NCBI GenBank assembly: GCA_013214545.1
Contig: JABSQB010000009.1
Coordinates: 1 to 64,000 of the forward strand
Direction of reading: 5' to 3'
Source: Henriciella sp.
GTDB lineage: Bacteria; Pseudomonadota; Alphaproteobacteria; Caulobacterales; Hyphomonadaceae
DNA length: 64,000 nt
In this document: positions 20,778 through 30,577 of the stretch, piece by piece
Layout of the letters: each line of letters opens with the position of its first letter
Position numbering within the stretch: the stretch's first letter is position 1
Position numbers and translations under genes: made by a program
Notes under the pieces: generated by a model
Databases searched by the model: none
Seen by the model: only the letters and a program-made list of their open reading frames with translations
What the model was told of the DNA's origin: nothing

Positions 20778-21578
20778 ATGGGTCAGAATGGTATCTTCTA
20801 CGCAGGCGCGAGCGGCATTGGCGGCGCCAAGATCGTATGCCGCGATGTCAGCGTGCACTATCACGACAAGCCGGCCATCCAGAACATCTCGATCAAGGTG
20901 CCGGACAAGGCGGTGACGTCCCTGATCGGTCCATCCGGGTGCGGTAAGTCGACCTTCCTGCGGTGTCTGAACCGAATGAACGACACGATTGAAGGCGCGC
21001 AGGTGGACGGCGAGATCCTGATGGACGGGCAGAACATCAACAGCGCGGAGATCGACCCGGTCCTGCTGCGCGCCAAAGTGGGCATGGTGTTTCAGAAGCC
21101 AAACCCGTTCCCGAAATCGGTCTACGACAATGTTGCGTATGGTCCACGCATTCACGGCCTCGCCGGTAGTAAAGCCGAGCTCGATCAGATGGTCGGCGTC
21201 TCGCTACAAAAGGCGGGACTCTGGAGCGAGGTGAAGGACCGCCTCAATGACGCCGCAACCAGCCTGTCTGGCGGTCAGCAGCAGCGCCTCTGCATCGCGC
21301 GCGCCATCGCCATCAGCCCGGAAGTCATTCTGATGGACGAGCCGTGTTCCGCGCTCGACCCGATCGCCACGGCGCGGATCGAGGAACTGATCGATGAACT
21401 GCGCCTGCGTTTCTGCATCATCATCGTCACGCATTCCATGCAGCAAGCCGCACGCGTGTCGCAAAAGACAGCCTTCTTCAATGCCGGCGAACTGGTTGAG
21501 TTCGGCGACACGGAAACCATTTTCACCAATCCTGCTGAGCAGCGCACACAGGATTATATTACCGGCCGGTTCGGCTAA
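20778..21578 (+). CDS. pstB: phosphate ABC transporter ATP-binding protein PstB
   Basis: Walker [53 protein letters not shown]. Confidence 0.96.
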   Translation: MGQNGIFYAGASGIGGAKIVCRDVSVHYHDKPAIQNISIKVPDKAVTSLIGPSGCGKSTFLRCLNRMNDTIEGAQVDGEILMDGQNINSAEIDPVLLRAKVGMVFQKPNPFPKSVYDNVAYGPRIHGLAGSKAELDQMVGVSLQKAGLWSEVKDRLNDAATSLSGGQQQRLCIARAIAISPEVILMDEPCSALDPIATARIEELIDELRLRFCIIIVTHSMQQAARVSQKTAFFNAGELVEFGDTETIFTNPAEQRTQDYITGRFG

Positions 21579-21590
21579 GGGGATAAAGAC

Positions 21591-22304
21591 GTGGTCAGAC
21601 AACAACATATTGTCAGCGCATTTACCGAAGAGTTGGACCAGCTCTCTGCCGACATTCTGCGCATGGGCGGCCTGGCAGAAGCCATGATCCGCGATGCCTC
21701 GCGGGCGGTGGTCAATCGCGACGCCGCCTTGGCTGAGACGGTGATTGAGCGCGATCTGGAAATGGACCGATTGGAGCGCGAGGTCGAAGGCAAGGCCGTG
21801 CGCATGCTGGCCCTGCGCCAACCGATGGCCTCGGACCTTAGAAACGTCATTGGCGCGATCAAGCTGGCTGGCGGTATCGAGCGTATTGGAGATCTGGCCA
21901 AGAACATTGCCCGGCGCAGCCTGAAAGTCATGGACGAAGACAATCGCTCTGCTCTGCGCGGAATTGAGCGGATGGGACAAGCGGTCTCTAACATTCTGCA
22001 AAAAGCGCTCGACGCCTATGCCCGGCGCAACGCGGACGCGGCCATTCTGGTCCTGCACCAGGACGATGACATTGATAGCCATTATAATGGTCTGCTTCGG
22101 TCGATGCTGATCTTCATGGCAGAAGCCCCAGATCAGCTCGATGCGCGGTCAAACTTTCTGTTCATCGTCAAAAACCTGGAACGCATTGGCGACCATTCGA
22201 CGAACATTGCCAAAGTGGTGCACTTCATCGCCACGGGAGAGCGCATTGGCGCCGCTGACCTAACTGAGAATCAGACTGAGCAAGCTAAGGAAGCCGGATC
22301 ATGA
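21591..22304 (+). CDS. phoU: phosphate signalling complex protein PhoU
   Basis: GTG start; LRQPMASDLRNVIGAIKLAGGIERIGDLAKNIARR and NLERIGDHSTNIAKVV. Confidence 0.95.
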   Translation: MVRQQHIVSAFTEELDQLSADILRMGGLAEAMIRDASRAVVNRDAALAETVIERDLEMDRLEREVEGKAVRMLALRQPMASDLRNVIGAIKLAGGIERIGDLAKNIARRSLKVMDEDNRSALRGIERMGQAVSNILQKALDAYARRNADAAILVLHQDDDIDSHYNGLLRSMLIFMAEAPDQLDARSNFLFIVKNLERIGDHSTNIAKVVHFIATGERIGAADLTENQTEQAKEAGS

Positions 22305-22987
22305 AACCGTTCATTGTGATCGCTGAAGACGAAAAATCAGTCGCAGAATTGCTGCGATACAATTTGGAATCTGAGGGATATGAGACCGCAATCGCCGGAG
22401 ACGGTGATGAAGCCATGTTGCTGCTCGATGAACGCATACCCGACCTGATGCTGCTCGACTGGATGCTGCCCAAGATCTCCGGCATCGAAATCTGCCGCCG
22501 CGTGCGCACGCGCCAGGAAACAGCGAACCTGCCAATCATTATGCTGACGGCCCGTACCGAGGAAGCCGACCGTATTCGCGGCCTCGAAACCGGCGCGGAT
22601 GATTATGTCACCAAGCCCTTCTCGACCAACGAACTCATGGCCCGGGTCAAAGCCGTGCTCCGCCGCATCCGTCCGGCTTTGATGGATGATCAGATCCGTG
22701 TCGGCGATATCCAGATCGACCGCACCACGCACCGCGTGACCCGTGATGGCAAGGACATTCACCTCGGACCAACCGAGTTCCGCTTGCTTGAATATTTCGC
22801 GCAGCATCCAGGCCGTGTGTTCTCGCGCGAGCAATTGCTGGACGGGGTCTGGGGCGCGGACGTCTATGTCGAAGCCCGCACCGTTGATGTCCATATCGGG
22901 CGTCTGCGTAAGGCATTGATGAGCCTGGGCGGCACCAATCCGATCCGCACGGTTCGTTCAGCCGGTTATTCGCTGCGTACCGATTAA
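22301..22987 (+). CDS. phoB: phosphate regulon response regulator PhoB
   Basis: Receiver plus winged-helix domain; GADDYVTKPFSTNELMARVKAVLRR, VDVHIGRLRKAL, TVRSAGYSL. Confidence 0.95.
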   Translation: MKPFIVIAEDEKSVAELLRYNLESEGYETAIAGDGDEAMLLLDERIPDLMLLDWMLPKISGIEICRRVRTRQETANLPIIMLTARTEEADRIRGLETGADDYVTKPFSTNELMARVKAVLRRIRPALMDDQIRVGDIQIDRTTHRVTRDGKDIHLGPTEFRLLEYFAQHPGRVFSREQLLDGVWGADVYVEARTVDVHIGRLRKALMSLGGTNPIRTVRSAGYSLRTD

Positions 22988-23000
22988 TCCTATCGAATCG

Positions 23001-23984
23001 TTATGCTGGTTCGGTGACTCGCAGCGAGGCGACACGGCCAATCGCGGCCTCCGCTTCGTCGATAATCCGATCGACAATGTCTTTCACAGGCAGGATGTCC
23101 TTTACCCCGCCTGCAGACTGTCCCATTGCGAAACAGGATTTTGCCGCGTCGAGACGCGTCTCATCCGTGACGCCGCCAATGCCGCCCAGCACATCTTGCT
23201 GCACCGAAAGCGCCGCCTGCATGGGAAAGCCCTGGATTTCGTCGGGACGCTGTTCCCAATCGAGAATGTAATCATTGGTCCGGCAGCGCATCGGCTTGCC
23301 TGAATAACAACGGGTTCGGGTGGTGTCGGTATCTCCTGCTCCAACCACGGTGTCTTTATAGCTCTGCGCCGCATGTGCCTCAGCCGATGCGATGAAGCGC
23401 GTACCCATCCAGACACCGACGGCGCCGAGCGACAGAGCCGCTGCGAGGCCGCGGCCATCATAAATACCGCCGGCTGCGACGACCGGGATGTTCACGGCCT
23501 CCACCGCCTGCGCGACCAGCGGCAATGTGCCGACCAGGCCAGTATGCCCGCCGCCTTCGCCGCCCTGCAGGATGACCGCATCGCAACCTGCCTGCTCAGC
23601 CTTGATCGCGTGCTTCACAGCGCCGCCAACGACCATCACCTTTACCCCGGCATCCTTGAGCTTCTTCATGATCGGCATCGGCACACCGAGCCCGGCAACG
23701 AAGCTGTCAGCGCCGCCTTCAATGATCACATCGACGCTCTTTTCGAGGCTACGAGGATCGGCTGCGAGCAGGTCGACGCCGAAAGGCTTGTCAGTCAGCT
23801 CTTTGACCCGCGCCATTTGCGATTCAATGAATTCTGGTGACGTTCCGGCCATGCCAAGCACGCCATATCCACCCGCATTGCACATTGCAGCGGCCAGTTC
23901 AGCGTAGGAAACACCGCCCATCCCTGCCAGCATGATCGGGTGTTTTGTGCCAAGAAAGTCGCAAAGAGGGGTATGAATTCCCAT
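23001..23984 (-). CDS. nitronate monooxygenase / NPD-like flavoprotein
   Basis: PIMLAGMGGVSYAELAAAMCNAGGYGVLG; GGEGGGHTGLVGTLPLVAQAV; AAGGIYDGRGLAAALSLGAVGVWMGTRF. Confidence 0.88.
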   Translation of the reverse strand: MGIHTPLCDFLGTKHPIMLAGMGGVSYAELAAAMCNAGGYGVLGMAGTSPEFIESQMARVKELTDKPFGVDLLAADPRSLEKSVDVIIEGGADSFVAGLGVPMPIMKKLKDAGVKVMVVGGAVKHAIKAEQAGCDAVILQGGEGGGHTGLVGTLPLVAQAVEAVNIPVVAAGGIYDGRGLAAALSLGAVGVWMGTRFIASAEAHAAQSYKDTVVGAGDTDTTRTRCYSGKPMRCRTNDYILDWEQRPDEIQGFPMQAALSVQQDVLGGIGGVTDETRLDAAKSCFAMGQSAGGVKDILPVKDIVDRIIDEAEAAIGRVASLRVTEPA

Positions 23985-24159
23985 GGAAGCCTCCAAATTT
24001 TCAATGATCGATACCGGGGCAACCTTGCGGCAAGACAAGGCATTCCCGCGGGGAAATCTATCGTTTTACTGGCTTATGCAGTTTTACACTGCACTTTGGG
24101 CGCGATTCTTGTATGTTCCGCGGTGCCAATGAAGGCTATTCTTCTAGAGGGGAGAGAAA

Positions 24160-24516
24160 ATGAGTACGAAACTCTGGATTGCAGCACTTGCCGCTGCAGG
24201 CTTGGCAGCATGTGGCGCAGCAGACGACGCCGCGGATACTGCTGCAGATGCAGCCGACGCTACGGTTGAAGCTGCTGAAGACGCCACTGAAGCAACAACT
24301 GAAGCCGCCGATGAGGCTGCCGACGCTGCAGCAGACGTCGTTGAAGCCGCTGAAGACGCAGCCGAAGATGCTGCTTCTGACGTTGCTGACGCAGCCGACG
24401 CCGCTGTTGATGCTGCAACAGATGCAGCCGAAGAAGCTGCTGACGACGCCGCTGACGCTGTCGAAGACGTTGTCACCGACGTTGTTGAAGCTGTTGAAGA
24501 AGAAACGACTGAGTAA
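24160..24516 (+). CDS. small Ala/Asp/Glu-rich lipoprotein of unknown function
   Basis: MSTKLWIAALAAAGLAACGAADD lipobox, then about 99 residues of amphipathic AAD/AAE repeats; followed by a strong terminator. Confidence 0.75.
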   Translation: MSTKLWIAALAAAGLAACGAADDAADTAADAADATVEAAEDATEATTEAADEAADAAADVVEAAEDAAEDAASDVADAADAAVDAATDAAEEAADDAADAVEDVVTDVVEAVEEETTE

Positions 24517-24541
24517 GCACTCAGCCCGTGATCATTTTCAG

Positions 24542-24574
24542 AAAAGGCCCCGCCTGCGTAGCGGGGCCTTTTTT
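24542..24574 (+). terminator. Rho-independent terminator
   Basis: AAAAGGCCCCGC-CTGCGTA-GCGGGGCCTTTTTT. Confidence 0.92.
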
Positions 24575-24597
24575 ATGTCTCGATGAGGGAGTGGCCG

Positions 24598-25383
24598 CTA
24601 GAAGACGGCGTAACCGCCATCGATGATCATGGTCGTACCAGACGTGTAAAGCGACGCGTCACTGGCGAGATAAACCGCCATGCCGCCAAAATCCTTTGGC
24701 TCGCCCCAGCGCCGGATCGGTACGCGCGTAATCACTTTGCTTGAAAAGACATCGCTGTCCTGCGCCATCGACGTCATGTCTGTCGCAATCCAACCTGGCA
24801 AGATCGAGTTGGCGCGAATGCCATAACGGCCGCACTCAACCGCGATGCCGCGGATCATCGATGGCAGGCCGCCTTTGGTCGCGGCATAAGCCTGATTGCG
24901 CGCCGCGCCTTCGATACCCGCCAGCGACGCGACGCCGACGACCGAACCACCCGGATCTCCCGCTTTTGCGCGTTCGGTCATATGCTTGACGCTCTCGCGC
25001 AACGTCCAGAACGCACCATCCAGATTTACAGCCATATTCTTGCGCCAGGTTTCCGTCGTCATCTCGACAAAGCTTGGCGCACCGAAGCCGACCCCGGCAT
25101 TGGCGATACACGTATCGATCCGGCCCATCTTGGCGACCACGTCTGCGGTCGCATCGACTACAACCTGCTCGTCCGCGACATCGACGGTCCAGGCCTGCAC
25201 GTCACCCGCACCCAGTTTGGACAGCGCTTCAACAGCTTCTGTATTGGCCGCTTCCTTGCGGCCCCAGATCGCGACGCTGGCATTCGACGCTGCAAGCGCT
25301 TCGGCCATGCCGTAACCAATGCCGCGATTACCGCCGGTCACAAGGGCCACTTTTCCAGTCAAATCAAACGGCGCGTATGTCAT
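24598..25383 (-). CDS. SDR family oxidoreductase
   Basis: VALVTGGNRGIGYGMAEAL, NAG, YAATKGG, C-terminal SGTTMIIDGGYAVF. Confidence 0.92.
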   Translation of the reverse strand: MTYAPFDLTGKVALVTGGNRGIGYGMAEALAASNASVAIWGRKEAANTEAVEALSKLGAGDVQAWTVDVADEQVVVDATADVVAKMGRIDTCIANAGVGFGAPSFVEMTTETWRKNMAVNLDGAFWTLRESVKHMTERAKAGDPGGSVVGVASLAGIEGAARNQAYAATKGGLPSMIRGIAVECGRYGIRANSILPGWIATDMTSMAQDSDVFSSKVITRVPIRRWGEPKDFGGMAVYLASDASLYTSGTTMIIDGGYAVF

Positions 25384-25489
25384 GCTCAGATCTCCTCATT
25401 CAGAACTGCCCTCCCCATCCGAGCGGTTACGGTAGGGAAGGCAAACTGATTCTAATGCGAGGAGCGTGGATGACCGCTTGCGAGCAAGA

Positions 25490-26428
25490 CTAGGAGTTGC
25501 TGGCGCGGAGCGCAGTTCGATCGTGGATGAAGTAAATCCGCCGCCGCTCGCGATCGACTTGCAGACGGAAATTGCGCAGCAAATCCATCCCCATGACCAT
25601 CATCGGCTGATCCCCATAGCCGAGCTCAGAAAACAAATCGGTTTCCAAAGCCGGGAGCGAGAACCGACGCATTTCATTGTCGGCAAAGATCAGACGGCGA
25701 AACTTAAACACGCTGGCCTTGTTTCTGTTGAGATCGCTGCCGCGGATCAACGCGGTTCGTTCCTCATCGATTTTGGCGCCTGCTGCCTCTGCAAATTCTG
25801 GATTCACGAAGCTCATATCCGCGCCGGTATCGATCAGCGCCAATCCTCTGACGCTGTTAATCTTGATTGGGACCAGGATGAGATCATTGGCCTCTTGATA
25901 ATCGACCCAGGTCCGGCGCGCATGGCGGACGCGCTTGGGTCTGCCATCATAAAGCAGCACGCGGTCATTGGAAAAATCGAAATCGACGACCCGGGTCTCA
26001 AACAATGAAATGGGCAGGATGCTCAGCTGCACCGGATATCGGTTTTCAGTGTTCACCGCGACCCGCAGATCCGTCCAGCTTTTCGCGCCTACGGCAAGAT
26101 GCGGCAGACTGGCCACTGGATAAGTGCGCTGCCCGCCAACGCCAAGAATTCGAGCGACGCTTTCATCCTCATGCGGCTCGGGATCAGTGGCGAAATAGCC
26201 GTCGCTGATCAGCGGAATTGTCGCGCCGGTGTCGAGCAAAGCAGAGGTTTCGATGCCATTGATTACAACGCTCGTGTAAGGCCGGAACTGTTCAACCTTT
26301 TGCAGCTCGAGCGTGCGTTCTTCCTCTGCCGCATTGGCGCCCATCGCGAAGGCCATGGCGAGATAAGCTATGATGACCCATGCTGCGGTCCGCAGACTGA
26401 GAAGGTTAGCCAATCGGAATCCTGTCAT
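25490..26428 (-). CDS. secreted retropepsin-like aspartic protease with two DTGA motifs
   Basis: Signal peptide; TSALLDTGATIPLIS and GLALIDTGADMSFVN. Confidence 0.8.
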   Translation of the reverse strand: MTGFRLANLLSLRTAAWVIIAYLAMAFAMGANAAEEERTLELQKVEQFRPYTSVVINGIETSALLDTGATIPLISDGYFATDPEPHEDESVARILGVGGQRTYPVASLPHLAVGAKSWTDLRVAVNTENRYPVQLSILPISLFETRVVDFDFSNDRVLLYDGRPKRVRHARRTWVDYQEANDLILVPIKINSVRGLALIDTGADMSFVNPEFAEAAGAKIDEERTALIRGSDLNRNKASVFKFRRLIFADNEMRRFSLPALETDLFSELGYGDQPMMVMGMDLLRNFRLQVDRERRRIYFIHDRTALRASNS

Positions 26429-26456
26429 TCGTGTAGTATGCCACAATTGTCGCGAA

Positions 26457-27434
26457 TCACGAAAACTCTTCTGGAGGCACCAGGTTCTTCAAGGGCTTAC
26501 CCTCCAAGAACAGCCCCAGATTGTTCAGGAAAACCTGATCGGTCCGCCGGCTCGACTGGGGCGTCAGCGCCGAGATGTGCGGCGTCAGTGTGATCTTTGG
26601 ATGGGACCATATCGGATTGTCGGCAGAGAGTGGCTCTTCGCGCACAACATCCAAGCTCGCATGCGCGAGTTGATCAGTGTCTAGCGCAGCGATCAGCGCG
26701 TCCTCGTCGACCAGGCCGCCGCGCCCGACATTCACGAACAAACTACCCGGCTGCATTGCCTTGAAGAAATCTGCGTTGGCGATGTTCTCTGTCTCATCGC
26801 TCAGGGGCAGACAGAGCAAGACTGCATCCGCGCCTGCCAGCGCTGTGTGCAACTGATCGGGCGTGATGATCTGATCGGCAGCTTCCGATTGACCGCCACT
26901 GCGCCGTACGCCGGTGACTGCAGCGCCGAGGCCGCGCAATCTGCGACCGCTGGCCTGACCGATGGCACCAAATCCGACGATCAGCCAATGCGTGCTGCTG
27001 ATTTCCCGAAACGGCAGCCGTTCCCAGCTATGCGCAGTCTGGGCTGCGCGCCGGGCCAGGCCGCCCTGAAAATGATCGAGCCCGGCCCAGATCACCCATT
27101 CAGCAATCGCTTCTGATTGTTCATGGCTGCCGGAATAAAGCTCTGCTTTCTGACCGATCGCCTGCAGCAGTGGATGCTCGATGCCCGCCGCGGAAGACTG
27201 GAACCAGTCAAGCTGCTCAAATCCCAGCAACGTTTGGAAAAAAGTCATCACGGCCGGGCTGAAATAGGCGTCAACCGTCCCATAAGCGATGGCAGCCTTC
27301 GCCTCACTCTCGCCCCAAGGATGTTTCAGGTCTCCTTCATCACTTAGGATTAAAGGTGAGATCTGATCTGCGTACGGTTTCAGCGCCTCTTCGATCCGAT
27401 CAAAGGTTTTTGCATGCACCAAAAATTTTCGCAT
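26457..27434 (-). CDS. D-2-hydroxyacid dehydrogenase
   Basis: HWLIVGFGAIGQASGRRLRGLGAAVTGVRR; NVGRGGLVDEDALIAAL; HPKITLTPHISAL. Confidence 0.88.
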   Translation of the reverse strand: MRKFLVHAKTFDRIEEALKPYADQISPLILSDEGDLKHPWGESEAKAAIAYGTVDAYFSPAVMTFFQTLLGFEQLDWFQSSAAGIEHPLLQAIGQKAELYSGSHEQSEAIAEWVIWAGLDHFQGGLARRAAQTAHSWERLPFREISSTHWLIVGFGAIGQASGRRLRGLGAAVTGVRRSGGQSEAADQIITPDQLHTALAGADAVLLCLPLSDETENIANADFFKAMQPGSLFVNVGRGGLVDEDALIAALDTDQLAHASLDVVREEPLSADNPIWSHPKITLTPHISALTPQSSRRTDQVFLNNLGLFLEGKPLKNLVPPEEFS

Positions 27435-27845
27435 CGCCGTGTCCTCCGTAATGCCCTTGTGGGTCTGCTCGTCGTCTTGCCAGCTCTCTCGGCGCAGGGC
27501 CAGACTAACGTGCGGTCACAGGATTACTTTCGCGATGTCACCGCTCTGGCAGAAGTTCTCGGCAAAGCCCACGCCGTCCGCGTGGTTTGCAATGGCCGGA
27601 ATGATCAGCACTGGCGCAGTTACATGTTGCGCTTGCTGGAGCTTGAGGCGCCGTATCAAGGCGGGTTGCGCCGGTCGATGGTGAATGGGTTTAATGCCGG
27701 ATTCTCGTGGGGCAGCAGCCTGCACACGGCCTGTGATGGCGCGACCCGGGATGCAGAAAAAGCCTATGCTGCAGAAGGACGCGACCTGTCCGCGCGGCTG
27801 GTGCAGGCGAACGTGCCCGGCGCCTCCGGACTGCCGCCAAGATAA
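27414..27845 (+). CDS. TIGR02301-like secreted protein
   Basis: Signal peptide; LAEVLGKAHAVRVVCNGRNDQHWRSYMLRLLELEAP...FNAGFSW pattern. Head-to-head overlap with the preceding gene. Confidence 0.7.
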   Translation: MHQKFSHRRVLRNALVGLLVVLPALSAQGQTNVRSQDYFRDVTALAEVLGKAHAVRVVCNGRNDQHWRSYMLRLLELEAPYQGGLRRSMVNGFNAGFSWGSSLHTACDGATRDAEKAYAAEGRDLSARLVQANVPGASGLPPR

Positions 27846-27848
27846 GAT

Positions 27849-28598
27849 CTAATCCTCGCGCTGAACCCGCGCCTTGCCCCGCCCCAATGCCAGCGCCTTG
27901 ATTGCGCCTCTAAAGGTGCGCACTTCCTGCGTGGTCCAATTGCCGCGTATGAAGGCATTGCGGATATTGGTCTTCATCAGCGGGGTCTTGTCCGGCGGAT
28001 AGAAATAGCCCGCGCGTTCCAGCTCTTCTTCAAGATGTTCGAACATCCGGATCAGGTCTTCCTTAGGCGCGGGTGTTTCAACGCCTGCCTTCTCGCCTTC
28101 CCAACGCCCGACGGCGCCCTGAACCGCGCCCCAGCTGGCACAGAACACACCGACCGCCTGAGCCAGATTGAGAGAGGCAAAGTCTGAATTGACGGGATAA
28201 GTCATGATCGTATCGGCGAGGCCGACAAGCTCGCTCGGCAAGCCGTGATTCTCCGCCCCAAAAAGAACGCCGCAGCGCAACGGGCTGTCCTGGATCTGCT
28301 CAGCACCGCCCATTGCATCGGTCACAGATTTTTCCATGCCGCGAGGCCGGGCGGTGGCAGCGAGGACGAGTTGCAAATCGGCGAGCGCTGCCTCTGCGGT
28401 GTCAAACACTTCGACCGACACCCCGGCCTCGAATGCGCCGGCTGAAAGCGGCTCCGCAGCCGGATTAGGCCATCCATCACGCGGCGCAATCAGGCGCAAT
28501 TTTGTCAGACCGAAGTTCAGCATGACCCGCGCGACGGACCCGATATTCTCGCCCAGTTGCGGGCGGTGGAGCAGGATGATGGGAGCAGAATCTGGCAT
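27849..28598 (-). CDS. RNA 2'-O-methyltransferase, TrmJ/SpoU family
   Basis: [69 protein letters not shown]. Confidence 0.9.
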   Translation of the reverse strand: MPDSAPIILLHRPQLGENIGSVARVMLNFGLTKLRLIAPRDGWPNPAAEPLSAGAFEAGVSVEVFDTAEAALADLQLVLAATARPRGMEKSVTDAMGGAEQIQDSPLRCGVLFGAENHGLPSELVGLADTIMTYPVNSDFASLNLAQAVGVFCASWGAVQGAVGRWEGEKAGVETPAPKEDLIRMFEHLEEELERAGYFYPPDKTPLMKTNIRNAFIRGNWTTQEVRTFRGAIKALALGRGKARVQRED

Positions 28599-28725
28599 TG
28601 ACGCCCTCCTGCCTCATGCATTCTCACTTGGTCAACTGCAGAGCAGCGCTATCTGCCCTTTTGACGCCGCCCATAGACCTGCTATAGGCCCACCCAAACC
28701 GTTAAAGGCAAAAGGAAAACCTCCC

Positions 28726-29946
28726 ATGGCAAAGATCAAGGTCGAAAATCCGATCGTCGAAATGGATGGCGACGAGATGACTCGCATCATCTGGCAGATG
28801 ATCAAAGACAAACTGATCTATCCCTATCTCGATATTGATCTGAAATATTACGACCTATCGATCGAGTCTCGCGACGAAACCGATGATCAGATCACGATCG
28901 ACGCGGCCAATGCGACGAAAGAATTTGGCGTCGCGGTGAAGTGCGCGACCATCACCCCGGACGAAGCTCGCGTGGAAGAGTTCGACCTGAAGAAAATGTG
29001 GCGCAGCCCGAACGGCACCATCCGCAACATTCTCGGCGGCGTTGTGTTCCGTGAGCCGATCGTCATCAACAATGTGCCCCGTCTGGTCCCAGGTTGGACT
29101 CAGCCAGTGGTTGTCGGTCGTCACGCTTTTGGTGACCAGTATAAGGCGACAGACTTCCTGGTGCCTGGCGCCGGTAAGCTGACCATGAAATGGGAAGCTG
29201 CTGACGGCTCGGCCAGCGAAGAGTTCGAAGTCTTTGACTTCCCGGAAGCCGGTATCGCCATGGGCATGTACAATCTGGACGCTTCCATTCGCGACTTCGC
29301 CCGCGCCTGTTTCAATTATGGCCTGCAGCGCAAATGGCCGGTCTATATGTCGACCAAGAATACCATCCTGAAAAAGTATGACGGTCGTTTCAAAGACCTG
29401 TTCCAGGAAATCTTCGACGCTGAATTCAAAGCCCAGTTCGATGAATTTGGTGGCACTTATGAGCACCGCCTGATCGACGACATGGTGGCCGCTGCGATGA
29501 AATGGTCTGGCGGTTATGTCTGGGCCTGTAAGAACTATGATGGCGACGTGCAGTCTGACACGGTCGCTCAGGGCTATGGCTCGCTCGGTCTGATGACATC
29601 GGTTCTGATGACGCCGGACGGCAAGACGGTTGAAGCGGAAGCTGCGCACGGCACGGTGACCCGTCACTATCGCAACCACCAGAAGGGCGAAGCGACTTCG
29701 ACCAACTCGATCGCCTCGATCTTTGCCTGGACCCGCGGCCTGCAGCATCGCGGCCGGATGGACAACACACCTGAAGTCACCGCCTTCGCTCAGAAGCTGG
29801 AAAACACCATCATCAAGACCGTTGAAAGCGGTCAGATGACGAAGGACCTGGCGCTTCTGGTTGGTCCGGAACAAGAGTGGCTGACCACCGAAGGCTTCCT
29901 CAACGCTGTTGGCGAGAACTTCGAAAAAGCCATGGCGGCAGGCTAA
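28726..29946 (+). CDS. icd: NADP-dependent isocitrate dehydrogenase
   Basis: [65 protein letters not shown] at 28726. Confidence 0.97.
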   Translation: MAKIKVENPIVEMDGDEMTRIIWQMIKDKLIYPYLDIDLKYYDLSIESRDETDDQITIDAANATKEFGVAVKCATITPDEARVEEFDLKKMWRSPNGTIRNILGGVVFREPIVINNVPRLVPGWTQPVVVGRHAFGDQYKATDFLVPGAGKLTMKWEAADGSASEEFEVFDFPEAGIAMGMYNLDASIRDFARACFNYGLQRKWPVYMSTKNTILKKYDGRFKDLFQEIFDAEFKAQFDEFGGTYEHRLIDDMVAAAMKWSGGYVWACKNYDGDVQSDTVAQGYGSLGLMTSVLMTPDGKTVEAEAAHGTVTRHYRNHQKGEATSTNSIASIFAWTRGLQHRGRMDNTPEVTAFAQKLENTIIKTVESGQMTKDLALLVGPEQEWLTTEGFLNAVGENFEKAMAAG

Positions 29947-29947
29947 G

Positions 29948-30478
29948 GTGCCGATCGGGGTCAACATCCGACCCGCCGTCTCGGGCGACGAATTCGCGCT
30001 TGGGGCGGTCGGTGCGGCTACGTTCCTCGAAAGCTATTCCGAAACCATTCCAGGCGCGGACCTCGTTTCACATTGCCAGACGCAGCACGCGCCGGAAGTC
30101 TACAAAGACTATATCGCGTCCAACGATCCCAATTATGCGTGCTGGCTGGCCGAGTATTCCGGCACCAAGGCTCCGATCGGCTATGCCGTCACGACCGCGG
30201 TCGAGGCGCCGACCGTTGGCCAGCCCGGCGATATTGAGCTCAAGCGCATTTACATCTTTTCCAAATATCATGGCACGGGCACAGGCCGCGAGCTGATGAT
30301 GCGGGCACTCGCCCATGGGCGCGAGATCGGCGCCAAGCGAATGCTGCTCGGCACCTATGACCAGAACCACCGCGCGGTTGCCTTCTATGAACGCGCGGGA
30401 TTCCTGAAGGTCGGTGAACGCAAGTTCCAGGTCGGCGGCCAGACGTTCAATGACATCATTATGGCCGTTAAGCTGTAG
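29948..30478 (+). CDS. GNAT family N-acetyltransferase
   Basis: GTG start; IYIFSKYHGTGTGRELMMRALAHGREIGAKRMLLGTYDQNHRAVAFYERAGF. Confidence 0.9.
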   Translation: MPIGVNIRPAVSGDEFALGAVGAATFLESYSETIPGADLVSHCQTQHAPEVYKDYIASNDPNYACWLAEYSGTKAPIGYAVTTAVEAPTVGQPGDIELKRIYIFSKYHGTGTGRELMMRALAHGREIGAKRMLLGTYDQNHRAVAFYERAGFLKVGERKFQVGGQTFNDIIMAVKL

Positions 30479-30499
30479 CGAGATCCCACTTACTCCCCA

Positions 30500-30536
30500 A
30501 AAACAAAAGACCGGGCCAGGGCTGCGACCCTGACCC
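30500..30536 (-). terminator. Rho-independent terminator downstream of the Arg/Asp-repeat gene
   Basis: Minus strand GGGTCAGGG-TCGCAG-CCCTGGCCC, then TTTTGTTTTT after a 4-nt spacer. Confidence 0.6.
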
Positions 30537-30577
30537 GATCCCGGCGCACGCAGTCGCGCCGCTAGCCCGCGTATCGG

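Noticed and set aside
24144-24476. Ala/Ser-rich minus-strand ORF opposite the acidic lipoprotein
   Set aside because: Reverse complement of GCN/GAN repeats automatically reads as Ala/Ser/Val; the plus strand has the signal peptide, lipobox and terminator.
28855-29967. 370-aa minus-strand ORF opposite icd
   Set aside because: Shadow frame of isocitrate dehydrogenase caused by codon bias.
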